Shown one piece after another: positions 1 to 5,198 of a stretch of DNA of 5,198 bases. Each line of letters starts with the position of its first letter. The stretch's first letter is position 1. A program made the position numbers and the translations under genes. This DNA is from Thermoproteota archaeon (GTDB lineage Archaea > Thermoproteota > Korarchaeia > Korarchaeales > Korarchaeaceae), in assembly GCA_011042755.1 (NCBI GenBank), contig DRBY01000087.1, positions 1 to 5,198 on the forward strand. The letters run 5' to 3'. The notes under the pieces are model-generated. The model saw only the letters and a program-made list of their open reading frames with translations. It was not told the DNA's origin and did not search any database.

Positions 1-675
1 GACGCCGGGAACTCGGAGGGCACCATGATAGAGGTAGCGGAGAAGGGCATCCTCTGGTTGAGGCTCAGGGTGGAGGGGAGGCAGACCCACGCCAGCACCC
101 CCTGCAGAGGGCTGAATGCTCACAGGATTGGTATGGAGCTTGCTCTACAGCTTGACAGAGTCTTTCACACCAAGTTCTGTGAGGCAGACCCTCTGTTCGA
201 TCCTCCGACCTCTACCTTCGAGCCCACCAAGAGGGAGCCCAACGTGGAGAACGTGAACACCATACCGGGAACCGACACGCTCTACTTTGACTGCAGGGTT
301 CTGCCGAGGTACGATCTAGACGAGGTCGTGGAGACCGCTCGAGCCCTGGCCAGAGCGTTCGAATCGGCATACGGCGCGAGGGTGTCCGTGGAGGTGGCGG
401 CCAGGTTGGACGCTCCGCCGCCGACCGACCCAGACTCGGAGGTCGTGAGGAGACTCAGAAAGGCCATCAAGATCGTCAAGGGCGTCGACGCGAAGCCCAT
501 GGGAATAGGGGGAGGGACCTGCGCGGCAGAGTTCCGGAGGGCCGGGCTGATGGCTGCGGTCTGGATGACCACGGACGAGACGGCCCACCAGCCCAACGAG
601 TACTGCAGGATAGAGAACTTGGTCGGTGACGCGAAGGTGTTCGCAGTATTACCCCTGCTCGACGCTGACGCCTAG
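1..675 (+). CDS. M20-family metallohydrolase (ArgE/DapE-like), 3' part only
   Basis: This is the C-terminal part of a cytoplasmic zinc-dependent amidohydrolase/peptidase of the M20 family (ArgE, DapE, carboxypeptidase G2 relatives), which cleave N-acyl amino acids or small peptides. The frame is open from base 1, so the ATG at 25 is internal and the gene begins outside the window. About 224 residues are visible of a family length near 400. Visible residue 1 is an Asp in a DAGNSEG context, followed by IEVAEKGILWL; by family knowledge this is the region of the third acidic metal ligand. The lid/dimerisation domain follows, with the RQTHAS histidine at about residue 30, NTIPG at 86-90 and FDCRVLPRYD just after. 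The catalytic domain then returns with GGGT at 170-173 and the metal-ligand histidine of TAHQPNEY at 196. The upstream His/Asp and catalytic Glu-Glu motifs lie off the window. All visible motifs are intact, so this looks like a working enzyme. The substrate cannot be told; arginine or lysine biosynthesis is possible but unsupported by the neighbours. Confidence 0.93.
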   Translation, partial: DAGNSEGTMIEVAEKGILWLRLRVEGRQTHASTPCRGLNAHRIGMELALQLDRVFHTKFCEADPLFDPPTSTFEPTKREPNVENVNTIPGTDTLYFDCRVLPRYDLDEVVETARALARAFESAYGARVSVEVAARLDAPPPTDPDSEVVRRLRKAIKIVKGVDAKPMGIGGGTCAAEFRRAGLMAAVWMTTDETAHQPNEYCRIENLVGDAKVFAVLPLLDADA

Positions 676-688
676 CGCTCTGCCGGAA

Positions 689-696
689 GCTTTTTC
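689..696 (+). promoter_or_regulatory. Possible TATA box for the 740 gene, or T-run terminator of the M20 gene
   Basis: The 64-base gap between the M20 gene and the next gene holds one T-rich element, AGCTTTTT. Its centre is about 47 bases before the ATG at 740. An archaeal TATA box there would start transcription near 718-720, leaving a leader of about 20 nt that still contains the Shine-Dalgarno at 725. The five T residues could equally be a transcription stop for the M20 gene, since archaeal terminators are often simple T-runs. The sequence does not decide between the two. Confidence 0.35.
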
Positions 697-724
697 TCAT
701 TCCCTCTGCTAACGCTCCCCAGTT

Positions 725-732
725 GGAGCTGA
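725..732 (+). promoter_or_regulatory. Ribosome binding site of the 740 gene
   Basis: GGAGCTGA matches the archaeal consensus GGAGGTGA at seven of eight positions and ends seven bases before the ATG at 740, which supports that start. Confidence 0.6.
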
Positions 733-739
733 AGGGTTA

Positions 740-1276
740 ATGTCCAAGCTGTGGATTGTACTGGTCTTGGCGCTCGTCGTCCTGTCTGCGACGGCAGCCT
801 TGTTGGTCGAGAGAGGGCCTGAGAAGTACCTCTTCCTCGAGGTGAATAAGCACGTGCACGGCGAGGTTCTAGAAGGTGAGCCTAGAAACCTCCTCATAGA
901 CTTCCCCACCTACACGCTGGACGAATCTAGCGGGATCCTGAAGGGACAAGTGGCTTTTGACGTTAACAAGTCGCTAGCGCTTGTAGTCGGCGTTGCGTAC
1001 TGCCTTTCAGGCGACGCGGGAGGAGGGGTCTCCAGCCAGCTGATCGGTGTCTACAGCCTCCCCGCAGAGGTGGGTCAGGGGGTCACCCTAGTCGAGGTCG
1101 AGGAGGGCGGGGTTCTGAAGATAGTCGTTGGGTCGGAGGAAGTCAGGCTGAGCCCCGGGCAGAGCTGGGAGGACACTAGGGAGTACGTGGAGGAGTGGGA
1201 AGGCGGAAGGATGAGGATAGTGGAGACCCTCACGTTGACCAACTGGGGGTATGTAGAGCTGCAGCCCTGGGGATAG
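740..1276 (+). CDS. Small secreted or membrane-anchored protein, unrecognised
   Basis: I do not recognise this 178-residue protein. Residues 1-3 (MSK) are followed by an unbroken hydrophobic stretch at about 4-22, then ERGPEK. This fits a signal peptide or a single N-terminal anchor with the rest outside the cell. The remainder alternates polar and hydrophobic residues (for example KSLALVVGVAYCL and GVLKIVVGSEEVRL), is rich in Val, Gly and Glu, and is probably a beta-sandwich type extracellular domain. Only one Cys is present in the mature part and no lipobox or catalytic motif is visible. The start is supported by a well placed Shine-Dalgarno at 725-732. It lies 64 bases after the M20 gene and 65 before the next gene, which has its own promoter, so it may be transcribed alone. 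That it is a real gene rests on the signal-like N-terminus, the ribosome binding site, and length and composition; function is unknown. Confidence 0.75.
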   Translation: MSKLWIVLVLALVVLSATAALLVERGPEKYLFLEVNKHVHGEVLEGEPRNLLIDFPTYTLDESSGILKGQVAFDVNKSLALVVGVAYCLSGDAGGGVSSQLIGVYSLPAEVGQGVTLVEVEEGGVLKIVVGSEEVRLSPGQSWEDTREYVEEWEGGRMRIVETLTLTNWGYVELQPWG

Positions 1277-1289
1277 AGGGCCCCGATCC

Positions 1290-1295
1290 TTATAT
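1290..1295 (+). promoter_or_regulatory. Archaeal TATA box for the 1342 gene
   Basis: TTATAT lies in an otherwise GC-rich gap right after the stop of the preceding gene. Transcription would start about 25 bases downstream, near 1318-1320, leaving a leader of about 22-24 nt with a Shine-Dalgarno. The position is incompatible with the longer frame that opens at 1195, because the transcript would begin after that ATG. Confidence 0.6.
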
Positions 1296-1331
1296 CGCTG
1301 CAAGGGGCGAGGGATCCTGGAGATTGAGCGC

Positions 1332-1337
1332 GGAGGT
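1332..1337 (+). promoter_or_regulatory. Ribosome binding site deciding the start at 1342
   Basis: GGAGGT is a perfect core match to the archaeal anti-Shine-Dalgarno and stands four bases before the ATG at 1342. No comparable site precedes the ATG at 1195. It fixes the start of the PH-like membrane protein. Confidence 0.7.
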
Positions 1338-1341
1338 TCGA

Positions 1342-1869
1342 ATGGCTAAGGAGGAGTTATACTCCGAGAGGGTCTCAGCGAGTGGGTGGGTTATCCTCCT
1401 ACTGAGCGCGCCCTCCCTGGCCCTCTTGGCTGCTCTGATCTACGCGGTGGTTGAGCTGGGGGCTGGCACAGCCGTTCTCCCCGCTCTGTTCTTCGTCTTC
1501 CTCCTCGGCGCCTGCACCGCCTACCTGCTGAGCTTCTACGGCACCGCGATCGTCAGGGTTGAGAGAGGGGCCCTCACGATAGTGTTCGCTAGAGCGATCC
1601 TCAGGATATACGCCAAGGACGTTGAATCGGTCTCCTTGGGGACTGTTGGAGCGCTCTCCGTGGGCCTAGGGCCCAGGGTATCTCGCAGCGCGCTGAAGTT
1701 CGTCATAGGCCGAGGTCCGACGGTGATCTTCAAGCTCAGGGGACCGGTCAGGACGGCTCTGGGGCCCTTCAGCGAAGTCTGGGTGTCAACTAGAAGACCG
1801 AGCGCCCTGCTGGCCGCGTTGAAGGAGGCTGGCTTTCCCACACCAGTAGGCGAGCAGCCGACTTGGTAA
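1342..1869 (+). CDS. Two-helix membrane protein with PH-like domain
   Basis: This 175-residue protein has two predicted membrane helices, at about residues 15-38 and 42-66, separated by a short Gly/Ala turn. A cytoplasmic domain of about 100 residues follows. That domain reads as a series of beta strands (TAIVRVERGALTIVF, ALKFVIGRGPTVIFKL, SEVWVSTRR) closed by a C-terminal helix (PSALLAALKEAGF). Two N-terminal helices followed by a beta meander and a final helix beginning just after an STRRP-type motif is the layout of bacterial-type PH-domain membrane proteins (bPH2/DUF304- and DUF3093-like). The assignment is from pattern and not from a search. Such proteins are mostly uncharacterised; a scaffold or envelope role is only an inference. 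The frame stays open upstream to an ATG at 1195, but that extension overlaps the previous gene by 82 bases, is not protein-like, and lacks a ribosome binding site, while the TATA box at 1290 and GGAGGT at 1332 support 1342. The stop TAA at 1867 overlaps an ATG (TAATG) of a small out-of-frame ORF. Confidence 0.8.
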   Translation: MAKEELYSERVSASGWVILLLSAPSLALLAALIYAVVELGAGTAVLPALFFVFLLGACTAYLLSFYGTAIVRVERGALTIVFARAILRIYAKDVESVSLGTVGALSVGLGPRVSRSALKFVIGRGPTVIFKLRGPVRTALGPFSEVWVSTRRPSALLAALKEAGFPTPVGEQPTW

Positions 1870-1879
1870 TGCTCGACCG

Positions 1880-1900
1880 CGAGCCAGCCTGCCTGGCGCG
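1880..1900. repeat. Small inverted repeat before the methyltransferase promoter
   Basis: GCCAG at 1883-1887 pairs with CTGGC at 1893-1897 around a five-base loop. The stem extends past one mismatch (1882/1898) to pair C1880-G1900 and G1881-C1899. It sits just after the stop of the PH-like gene and directly against the TATA-like element, over the place where the BRE would lie. It could be an operator for a dimeric regulator or a small RNA hairpin. No T-run follows, so a terminator is less likely. In GC-rich DNA a stem this short can also arise by chance. Confidence 0.35.
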
Positions 1901-1908
1901 GTTAAAGG
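1901..1908 (+). promoter_or_regulatory. TATA-like element for a leaderless methyltransferase mRNA
   Basis: GTTAAAGG is the only A/T-rich hexamer-like element in the gap before the methyltransferase gene. Counting about 25-26 bases from its centre places the transcription start near 1930, almost on the ATG at 1933, which would give a leaderless or nearly leaderless mRNA, as is common in Crenarchaeota. The same bases overlap AAAGGAG, a Shine-Dalgarno-like string for the out-of-frame ATG at 1917, so only one of the two readings can be right for a given transcript. Confidence 0.45.
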
Positions 1909-1932
1909 AGTACGGCATGTCCACCTTACTGA

Positions 1933-4824
1933 ATGGTATCGAGAGCCTACGAGGGCAAGCTCAACATACTCCTCGCGCTCATGCTGAGCGAGGAACTTGG
2001 GCCGCGAGCAATCTGCGAGTGCGTGCGCTCGCCTAAGCGGCCTGACGTGCTTGTACTCGTCAACGGGGTCAAGGTGGTACTGGAAGGCTCTTACAGCAAG
2101 GCTGACGCAGAGAGAGATTTCAGGAGGAGATTAGGAGAAGGGTTGGGCGACTTCGGCGTGGCCCTCCACTATCTCAGAGACTACCCTAATGCGAGCGATG
2201 CGGAGCTGCTGAACCTCCTCAGGGGCTCAACCTTCGACGTAAAGCTGATGATCCCAGAAGACATATCGGGCACTCTTAAGTCCTGGCTTGAGGAGAGGCA
2301 AATTGAGGCGCGCCCAATAACTGAGTGGGCTACCGTCGGGTTGCCTGAACTGGTCTCCATGGTGTATGACGTCTCTCAGTTCGTAATCGCTGAGAGAGAC
2401 GTCGAGGAGGCGATAGACGAGATCGAGCGGCTCATAGATGACTTTGCCAACAGATTGGTCTCGCTGGACAGAGAGGCCACAGTCGCTAGGAGGCTGTACG
2501 ATGTATTCTACAAGCTCTACGGCCTGTCGGTCGGGGACTACAGGGTCATTCGTGAGCTGATCTACGCCAAGGCTGCACTGACGCTGCTGTTGAGTGCCTC
2601 ATTCTATCAATCGGTCCACTCGATCCACGGGCTCCCGGATATCGCGTCTCTGGTCGGGCGGCACGGAGCTAAGCTGGGAATGAGAGAGGCCTTCGAGACC
2701 ATCTATCGGGTGAGCCATCGACCTGTCTACGATCTCGCGATTCGGGTTGTTGATACGCTCCCAGACGCGCTGGAGCCAATGTTAGAGAGGCTGGCCGAGT
2801 GCGCCGCTGAGATATCCTCCAAGCGGACACTACTGAGGAGGGACTTCTCCGGGAAGGTTTACCACAGGGTGGTGGGAGACTGGGCCGTCAGGAAGAACTT
2901 CGCCACTTACTTCACGACGACCCCCGCCGCGTACCTACTCGCCTACTTGGCCGTCTTCACCAACGGGTGGAGTGCGCCTAGCGAGCTGAACGGCCTGAGA
3001 GTATGCGACTTCGCTTGCGGCAGCGGGACACTATTGATAGCAATCTACTCGGCCCTGAAGGATCTGTACATCAGGAAAAGGCTCGGTCAGGGAGAGGAGG
3101 TAGATCTGGGGGACTTTCACAGGAAGGTTCTAGAGGATGTCATCTGGGGCTTTGACACGCTGAGGTACGCCTCTCAGGTTACTGCGGCTCACCTGGCCCT
3201 CCAGAACCCTGAGACTCGTGTGTCTAGGATCAACACATTCGCTGTCCCGCTTGGGAGGCGGGGCGGGAGGGTCATACTGGGCTCTCTTGTGTTCCTCTCC
3301 AGGAGAACGCTCCCTAACCTGCTGCCGTACTGTGAGGGGCACCCGGCCGAGAGAGCGTCGATAGTGGATGAGGGAGGTACGCCCCCAAAGATTCCAGACA
3401 GGTTCTCTCTTGTTATAATGAACCCTCCCTTCACGAGGGCTACAGGAAGGGGTGGTAGGAGCGGGGGTGGACTGTTTGGCTTCATACCGGACGAGGAGGT
3501 GCGAAGCGCCGTAGTACGCGAGTATAGAAGGGTCAGAGACCTCGTCAGGCGGGACCTCCAGGCAACCAGCAGGGATGTCTACCAGGAACTAGGCGCTGAT
3601 CTGAGGGAGCTGCTGAGCATAGGGCAGGCTGGTGAGGGGCTCCTGTTCCTCTACTTAGCCTCGAGGTACGTAAAGGAAGGGGGCAGGATAGCCTTCGTCC
3701 TGCCAAAGTCTCTGCTGACTGGCGTGAGCTGGTTCCTAGCGAGGGCGCTCCTGCTGGAGGAGTTCAACGTCGATCACATCGTCGTGAGCTACGACAGGGC
3801 AAGAGGCTACAACTTCTCTGAGTCCACGAGCCTGAGCGAGGTCCTCATCGTGGCGACAAAGCGCAGGTCAGCTGAGGGTAGAACCAAGGTGACCGTACTG
3901 CTGAGAAAGCCCGAGACCTCTCTGGAGGCGAAGGCACTGGCTCTGAAGATCCTGGGAGAAGAGGGCTGCGTCAGTCTCAACCGTTCAGAGGCTTACGTTA
4001 GGGTCGTCGACAAGAGGAAGCTGAGGCAGAGGATAGCCAACTGGGGTGCTCTGGCGGCCTTCCCAGACCCCGAGCTGGTGGAGGTAGCCGACGACATACT
4101 CTCAGGGAAGATCTTCGGCAGGGAGATTCCGATGAGGAGACTCGGAGAGATAGCCTCGATAGGAATAGACCGCCGCCAGTTTCACGACAACTTCACCAGA
4201 GCCAGGCTCGGAGCGCCTGATGCGTTTCCAGCAGTTTACGGCGGAGCAGAGGCCGTGAGGACGAGGATGGCGGTAAGGCCAAACGCGGGAATAGTGCCGA
4301 GGAACAGAGGGGGAGAACTCTTCGCGAGCTTCTCGAGCAGGCTCTTGGTTCCAGATCGAATAAGGGTAAACACTGCTCATGTGATCTCCACATACTCGCG
4401 GGAGCCAGTCCTCTCCAACATATTCTACGCCGTGAGGCTGAGAGAAGGAGATGAGACCGCGACGAAGGCGCTCTGCCTCTGGCTCAACACAACTTTTGGC
4501 ATCCTGTCCGTCTTGGCCAACAGGTCGGAGACGGAGGGCATGTTCGTGGGTCTGAAGATGACGCACTGGAGGCTGCAGCCCGTCCTCGACGTGGTTGAGC
4601 TAGAGCCCGAGGTTCTCAGGAGGCTCGCCGAGATATTCGACAGGTACTCTGAGAGGGAGCCGAGGAGGCTGCCCGAGCAGTACGACCCGAGCGAGATAGA
4701 CCCAGTCAGGTTGAGCATAGACAGCGAGTTCTTAGAAGCGGTGGGTGTATCCTGCAGAGAAGAGGCGCTCAGAGAATTGTACGCTCGCGTACACCAGAGC
4801 CTGCAGCTGTGGAGGGGGAGCTAG
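1933..4824 (+). CDS. N6-adenine DNA methyltransferase, type IIG-like, with N-terminal nuclease-like region
   Basis: This 963-residue protein transfers a methyl group from S-adenosylmethionine to adenine N6 in DNA. Residues 1-130 resemble a PD-(D/E)xK nuclease fold: a helix carrying E20, then RPDVLVLVNGVKVVLEGSYS with PD at 37-38 and E51. The usual Lys two residues after the Glu is Ser53 (K56 is nearby), so cleavage activity is uncertain. Residues about 140-310 are helical, a likely linker. The methylase spans about 315-645: a YFTTTP motif-X-like segment at 326-331, motif I DFACGSGT at 359-366, GFDTLRYASQVTAAHLAL at 407-424, catalytic motif IV NPPF at 497-500, a Gly-rich loop at 505-517, and FVLPKSLL at 588-595. 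Residues about 660-963 look like a target-recognition domain, with LWLNTTFGIL and a closing helical part. Length and the order nuclease-methylase-recognition match type IIG restriction-modification enzymes (roughly 880-1000 residues). A BREX PglX- or DISARM-type methylase is the main alternative, but no partner ATPase or helicase is in view. An in-frame TGA directly precedes the ATG, so 1933 is the earliest start in this frame; it has no Shine-Dalgarno at normal distance. Confidence 0.9.
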   Translation: MVSRAYEGKLNILLALMLSEELGPRAICECVRSPKRPDVLVLVNGVKVVLEGSYSKADAERDFRRRLGEGLGDFGVALHYLRDYPNASDAELLNLLRGSTFDVKLMIPEDISGTLKSWLEERQIEARPITEWATVGLPELVSMVYDVSQFVIAERDVEEAIDEIERLIDDFANRLVSLDREATVARRLYDVFYKLYGLSVGDYRVIRELIYAKAALTLLLSASFYQSVHSIHGLPDIASLVGRHGAKLGMREAFETIYRVSHRPVYDLAIRVVDTLPDALEPMLERLAECAAEISSKRTLLRRDFSGKVYHRVVGDWAVRKNFATYFTTTPAAYLLAYLAVFTNGWSAPSELNGLRVCDFACGSGTLLIAIYSALKDLYIRKRLGQGEEVDLGDFHRKVLEDVIWGFDTLRYASQVTAAHLALQNPETRVSRINTFAVPLGRRGGRVILGSLVFLSRRTLPNLLPYCEGHPAERASIVDEGGTPPKIPDRFSLVIMNPPFTRATGRGGRSGGGLFGFIPDEEVRSAVVREYRRVRDLVRRDLQATSRDVYQELGADLRELLSIGQAGEGLLFLYLASRYVKEGGRIAFVLPKSLLTGVSWFLARALLLEEFNVDHIVVSYDRARGYNFSESTSLSEVLIVATKRRSAEGRTKVTVLLRKPETSLEAKALALKILGEEGCVSLNRSEAYVRVVDKRKLRQRIANWGALAAFPDPELVEVADDILSGKIFGREIPMRRLGEIASIGIDRRQFHDNFTRARLGAPDAFPAVYGGAEAVRTRMAVRPNAGIVPRNRGGELFASFSSRLLVPDRIRVNTAHVISTYSREPVLSNIFYAVRLREGDETATKALCLWLNTTFGILSVLANRSETEGMFVGLKMTHWRLQPVLDVVELEPEVLRRLAEIFDRYSEREPRRLPEQYDPSEIDPVRLSIDSEFLEAVGVSCREEALRELYARVHQSLQLWRGS

Positions 4825-4848
4825 AACTCAGAGGAGATTCCTGCAAGT

Positions 4849-5198
4849 CTATCCATGAGGCTTGCGCTTCAGGTAGTCGTCCAAGAAGACTATATCAACG
4901 CCGAATGGCTCCCTCTCCAACTCCTGCTCAAGTTCCCTCTCACGCTTAGCGAACACGGCGGCTCCCCTGACGAGCTCAGCCAACGCTATGACGTAGCAGT
5001 CCGATATGGAGATGGACCTTGCGCACTTAATATCCCCAGCCCTCACGTCGAGCGAGTCGTCTCCGACCACCTCTATGACCCCGCTCTCCCTGAGCGACGT
5101 CAGCAGGTCTCTGGCGACACCCCTCCCGCTCAGCCTGCACACCACATAGTACGTCTCCGTGAGGACTATCTTGGCGACGTAGACCTCTCTGCGAGAGA
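4849..5198 (-). CDS. PIN-domain protein, VapC-like RNase toxin, 5' end missing
   Basis: This is the C-terminal part of a PIN-domain protein, the fold of VapC toxins, which are Mg-dependent RNases held in check by a VapB antitoxin. The reverse-strand frame is open to the window edge. A GTG at 5145 could be read as a start, but the frame continues upstream with TETYYVVCRLSG, a conserved PIN helix, so the start lies beyond 5198. About 115 residues are visible of a usual 130-150. Visible PIN signs are the Glu of LTETYYVVCR (second acidic residue), the Asp of SISDCYVIALAE (third acidic residue), VFAKREREL, where the fourth acidic position normally falls, and the closing hydrophobic strand IVFLDDYL. 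The first catalytic Asp, near the N-terminus, is off the window. A VapB antitoxin, if present, would be upstream, to the right of the window. The gene converges on the methyltransferase gene with 24 bases between stops and no clear terminator in the gap. Confidence 0.85.
   Translation of the reverse strand, partial: SRREVYVAKIVLTETYYVVCRLSGRGVARDLLTSLRESGVIEVVGDDSLDVRAGDIKCARSISISDCYVIALAELVRGAAVFAKRERELEQELEREPFGVDIVFLDDYLKRKPHG

Larger units (their letters stand above)
1869..2036 (+). other. Small ORF overlapping the methyltransferase start
   Basis: A 55-codon frame opens with an ATG that overlaps the stop of the preceding gene (TAATG, typical of translational coupling). It contains a second ATG at 1917 preceded by AAAGGAG at 1904-1910 with a six-base spacer, and ends at TAA 2034-2036 inside the methyltransferase gene in another frame. 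Its first half (MLDREPACLARLKEYG, then MSTLLNGIESL) looks like natural protein. Its second half, rich in Arg, His, Gln and Ala, looks like an out-of-frame shadow of the methyltransferase. It may be a coupled leader peptide, the true N-terminus of the methyltransferase separated by a frameshift, or chance. I rate it as a marked alternative and not as an established gene. Confidence 0.25.

Noticed and set aside
25..27. ATG at 25 as the start of the M20 gene
   Set aside because: The frame is open to base 1 and the codons before it encode conserved family residues, so it is an internal Met.
282..596. 104-codon reverse-strand frame inside the M20 gene
   Set aside because: Shadow of a well supported gene on the other strand; Ser/Thr/Ala-rich product with no domain.
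1195..1341. N-terminal extension of the PH-like membrane protein to an ATG at 1195
   Set aside because: It overlaps the preceding gene in another frame, lacks a ribosome binding site, would start upstream of the TATA box at 1290, and its residues do not look like protein.
1536..1841. 101-codon reverse-strand frame inside the PH-like gene
   Set aside because: Opposite-strand shadow; the sense frame has membrane helices, a promoter and a ribosome binding site.
1870..1932. tRNA, CRISPR repeat or riboswitch in the gap before the methyltransferase
   Set aside because: Only one short stem is present; there is no cloverleaf, repeated unit or larger conserved fold.
4102..4566. 154-codon reverse-strand frame inside the methyltransferase gene
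   Set aside because: Antisense shadow of the recognition-domain region, with a His/Arg/Ser-rich product and no recognisable motif, while the sense frame carries clear conserved segments.
5143..5145. GTG (reverse strand) as the start of the PIN gene
   Set aside because: Upstream in-frame codons encode a conserved PIN helix up to the window edge, so the gene continues beyond the window.

Overview
The window looks like a piece of a GC-rich, probably thermophilic archaeal chromosome. I infer the TACK/Crenarchaeota side, but no marker gene here fixes the taxon. Three things point this way: arginine is written mostly as AGG/AGA, promoter candidates look like archaeal TATA boxes about 25 nt upstream of likely transcription starts, and starts show a mix of Shine-Dalgarno-led and apparently leaderless genes. 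The short spacing and absence of bacterial -35/-10 elements agree. No rRNA, tRNA, CRISPR array, insertion sequence or long repeat was seen.

Layout, left to right. (1) Bases 1-675, + strand: the C-terminal part of an M20-family zinc metallohydrolase (ArgE/DapE/carboxypeptidase-like), cut by the left edge. (2) 740-1276, +: a small unrecognised protein with an N-terminal signal peptide or anchor. (3) 1342-1869, +: a 175-residue protein with two membrane segments and a PH-like beta domain; TATA box and Shine-Dalgarno both support this start over a longer reading frame. (4) 1933-4824, +: the main gene, a 963-residue adenine-specific DNA methyltransferase with an N-terminal PD-(D/E)xK-like region and a C-terminal target-recognition-like region, built like a type IIG single-chain restriction-modification enzyme. 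(5) 4849 to the right edge, - strand: a PIN-domain protein (VapC-like RNase toxin), convergent with gene 4 and cut by the right edge. Every intergenic gap is under 70 bases.

The first three genes do not form an obvious pathway with each other or with the methyltransferase. Genes 4 and 5 are both of types common in archaeal defence or accessory loci, so the right half may be a defence-related patch beside housekeeping genes. The most interesting points are the degenerate nuclease-like motif at the N-terminus of the methyltransferase and an ambiguous start for that gene: an out-of-frame, Shine-Dalgarno-preceded 55-codon reading frame coupled to the upstream stop competes with an apparently leaderless ATG.
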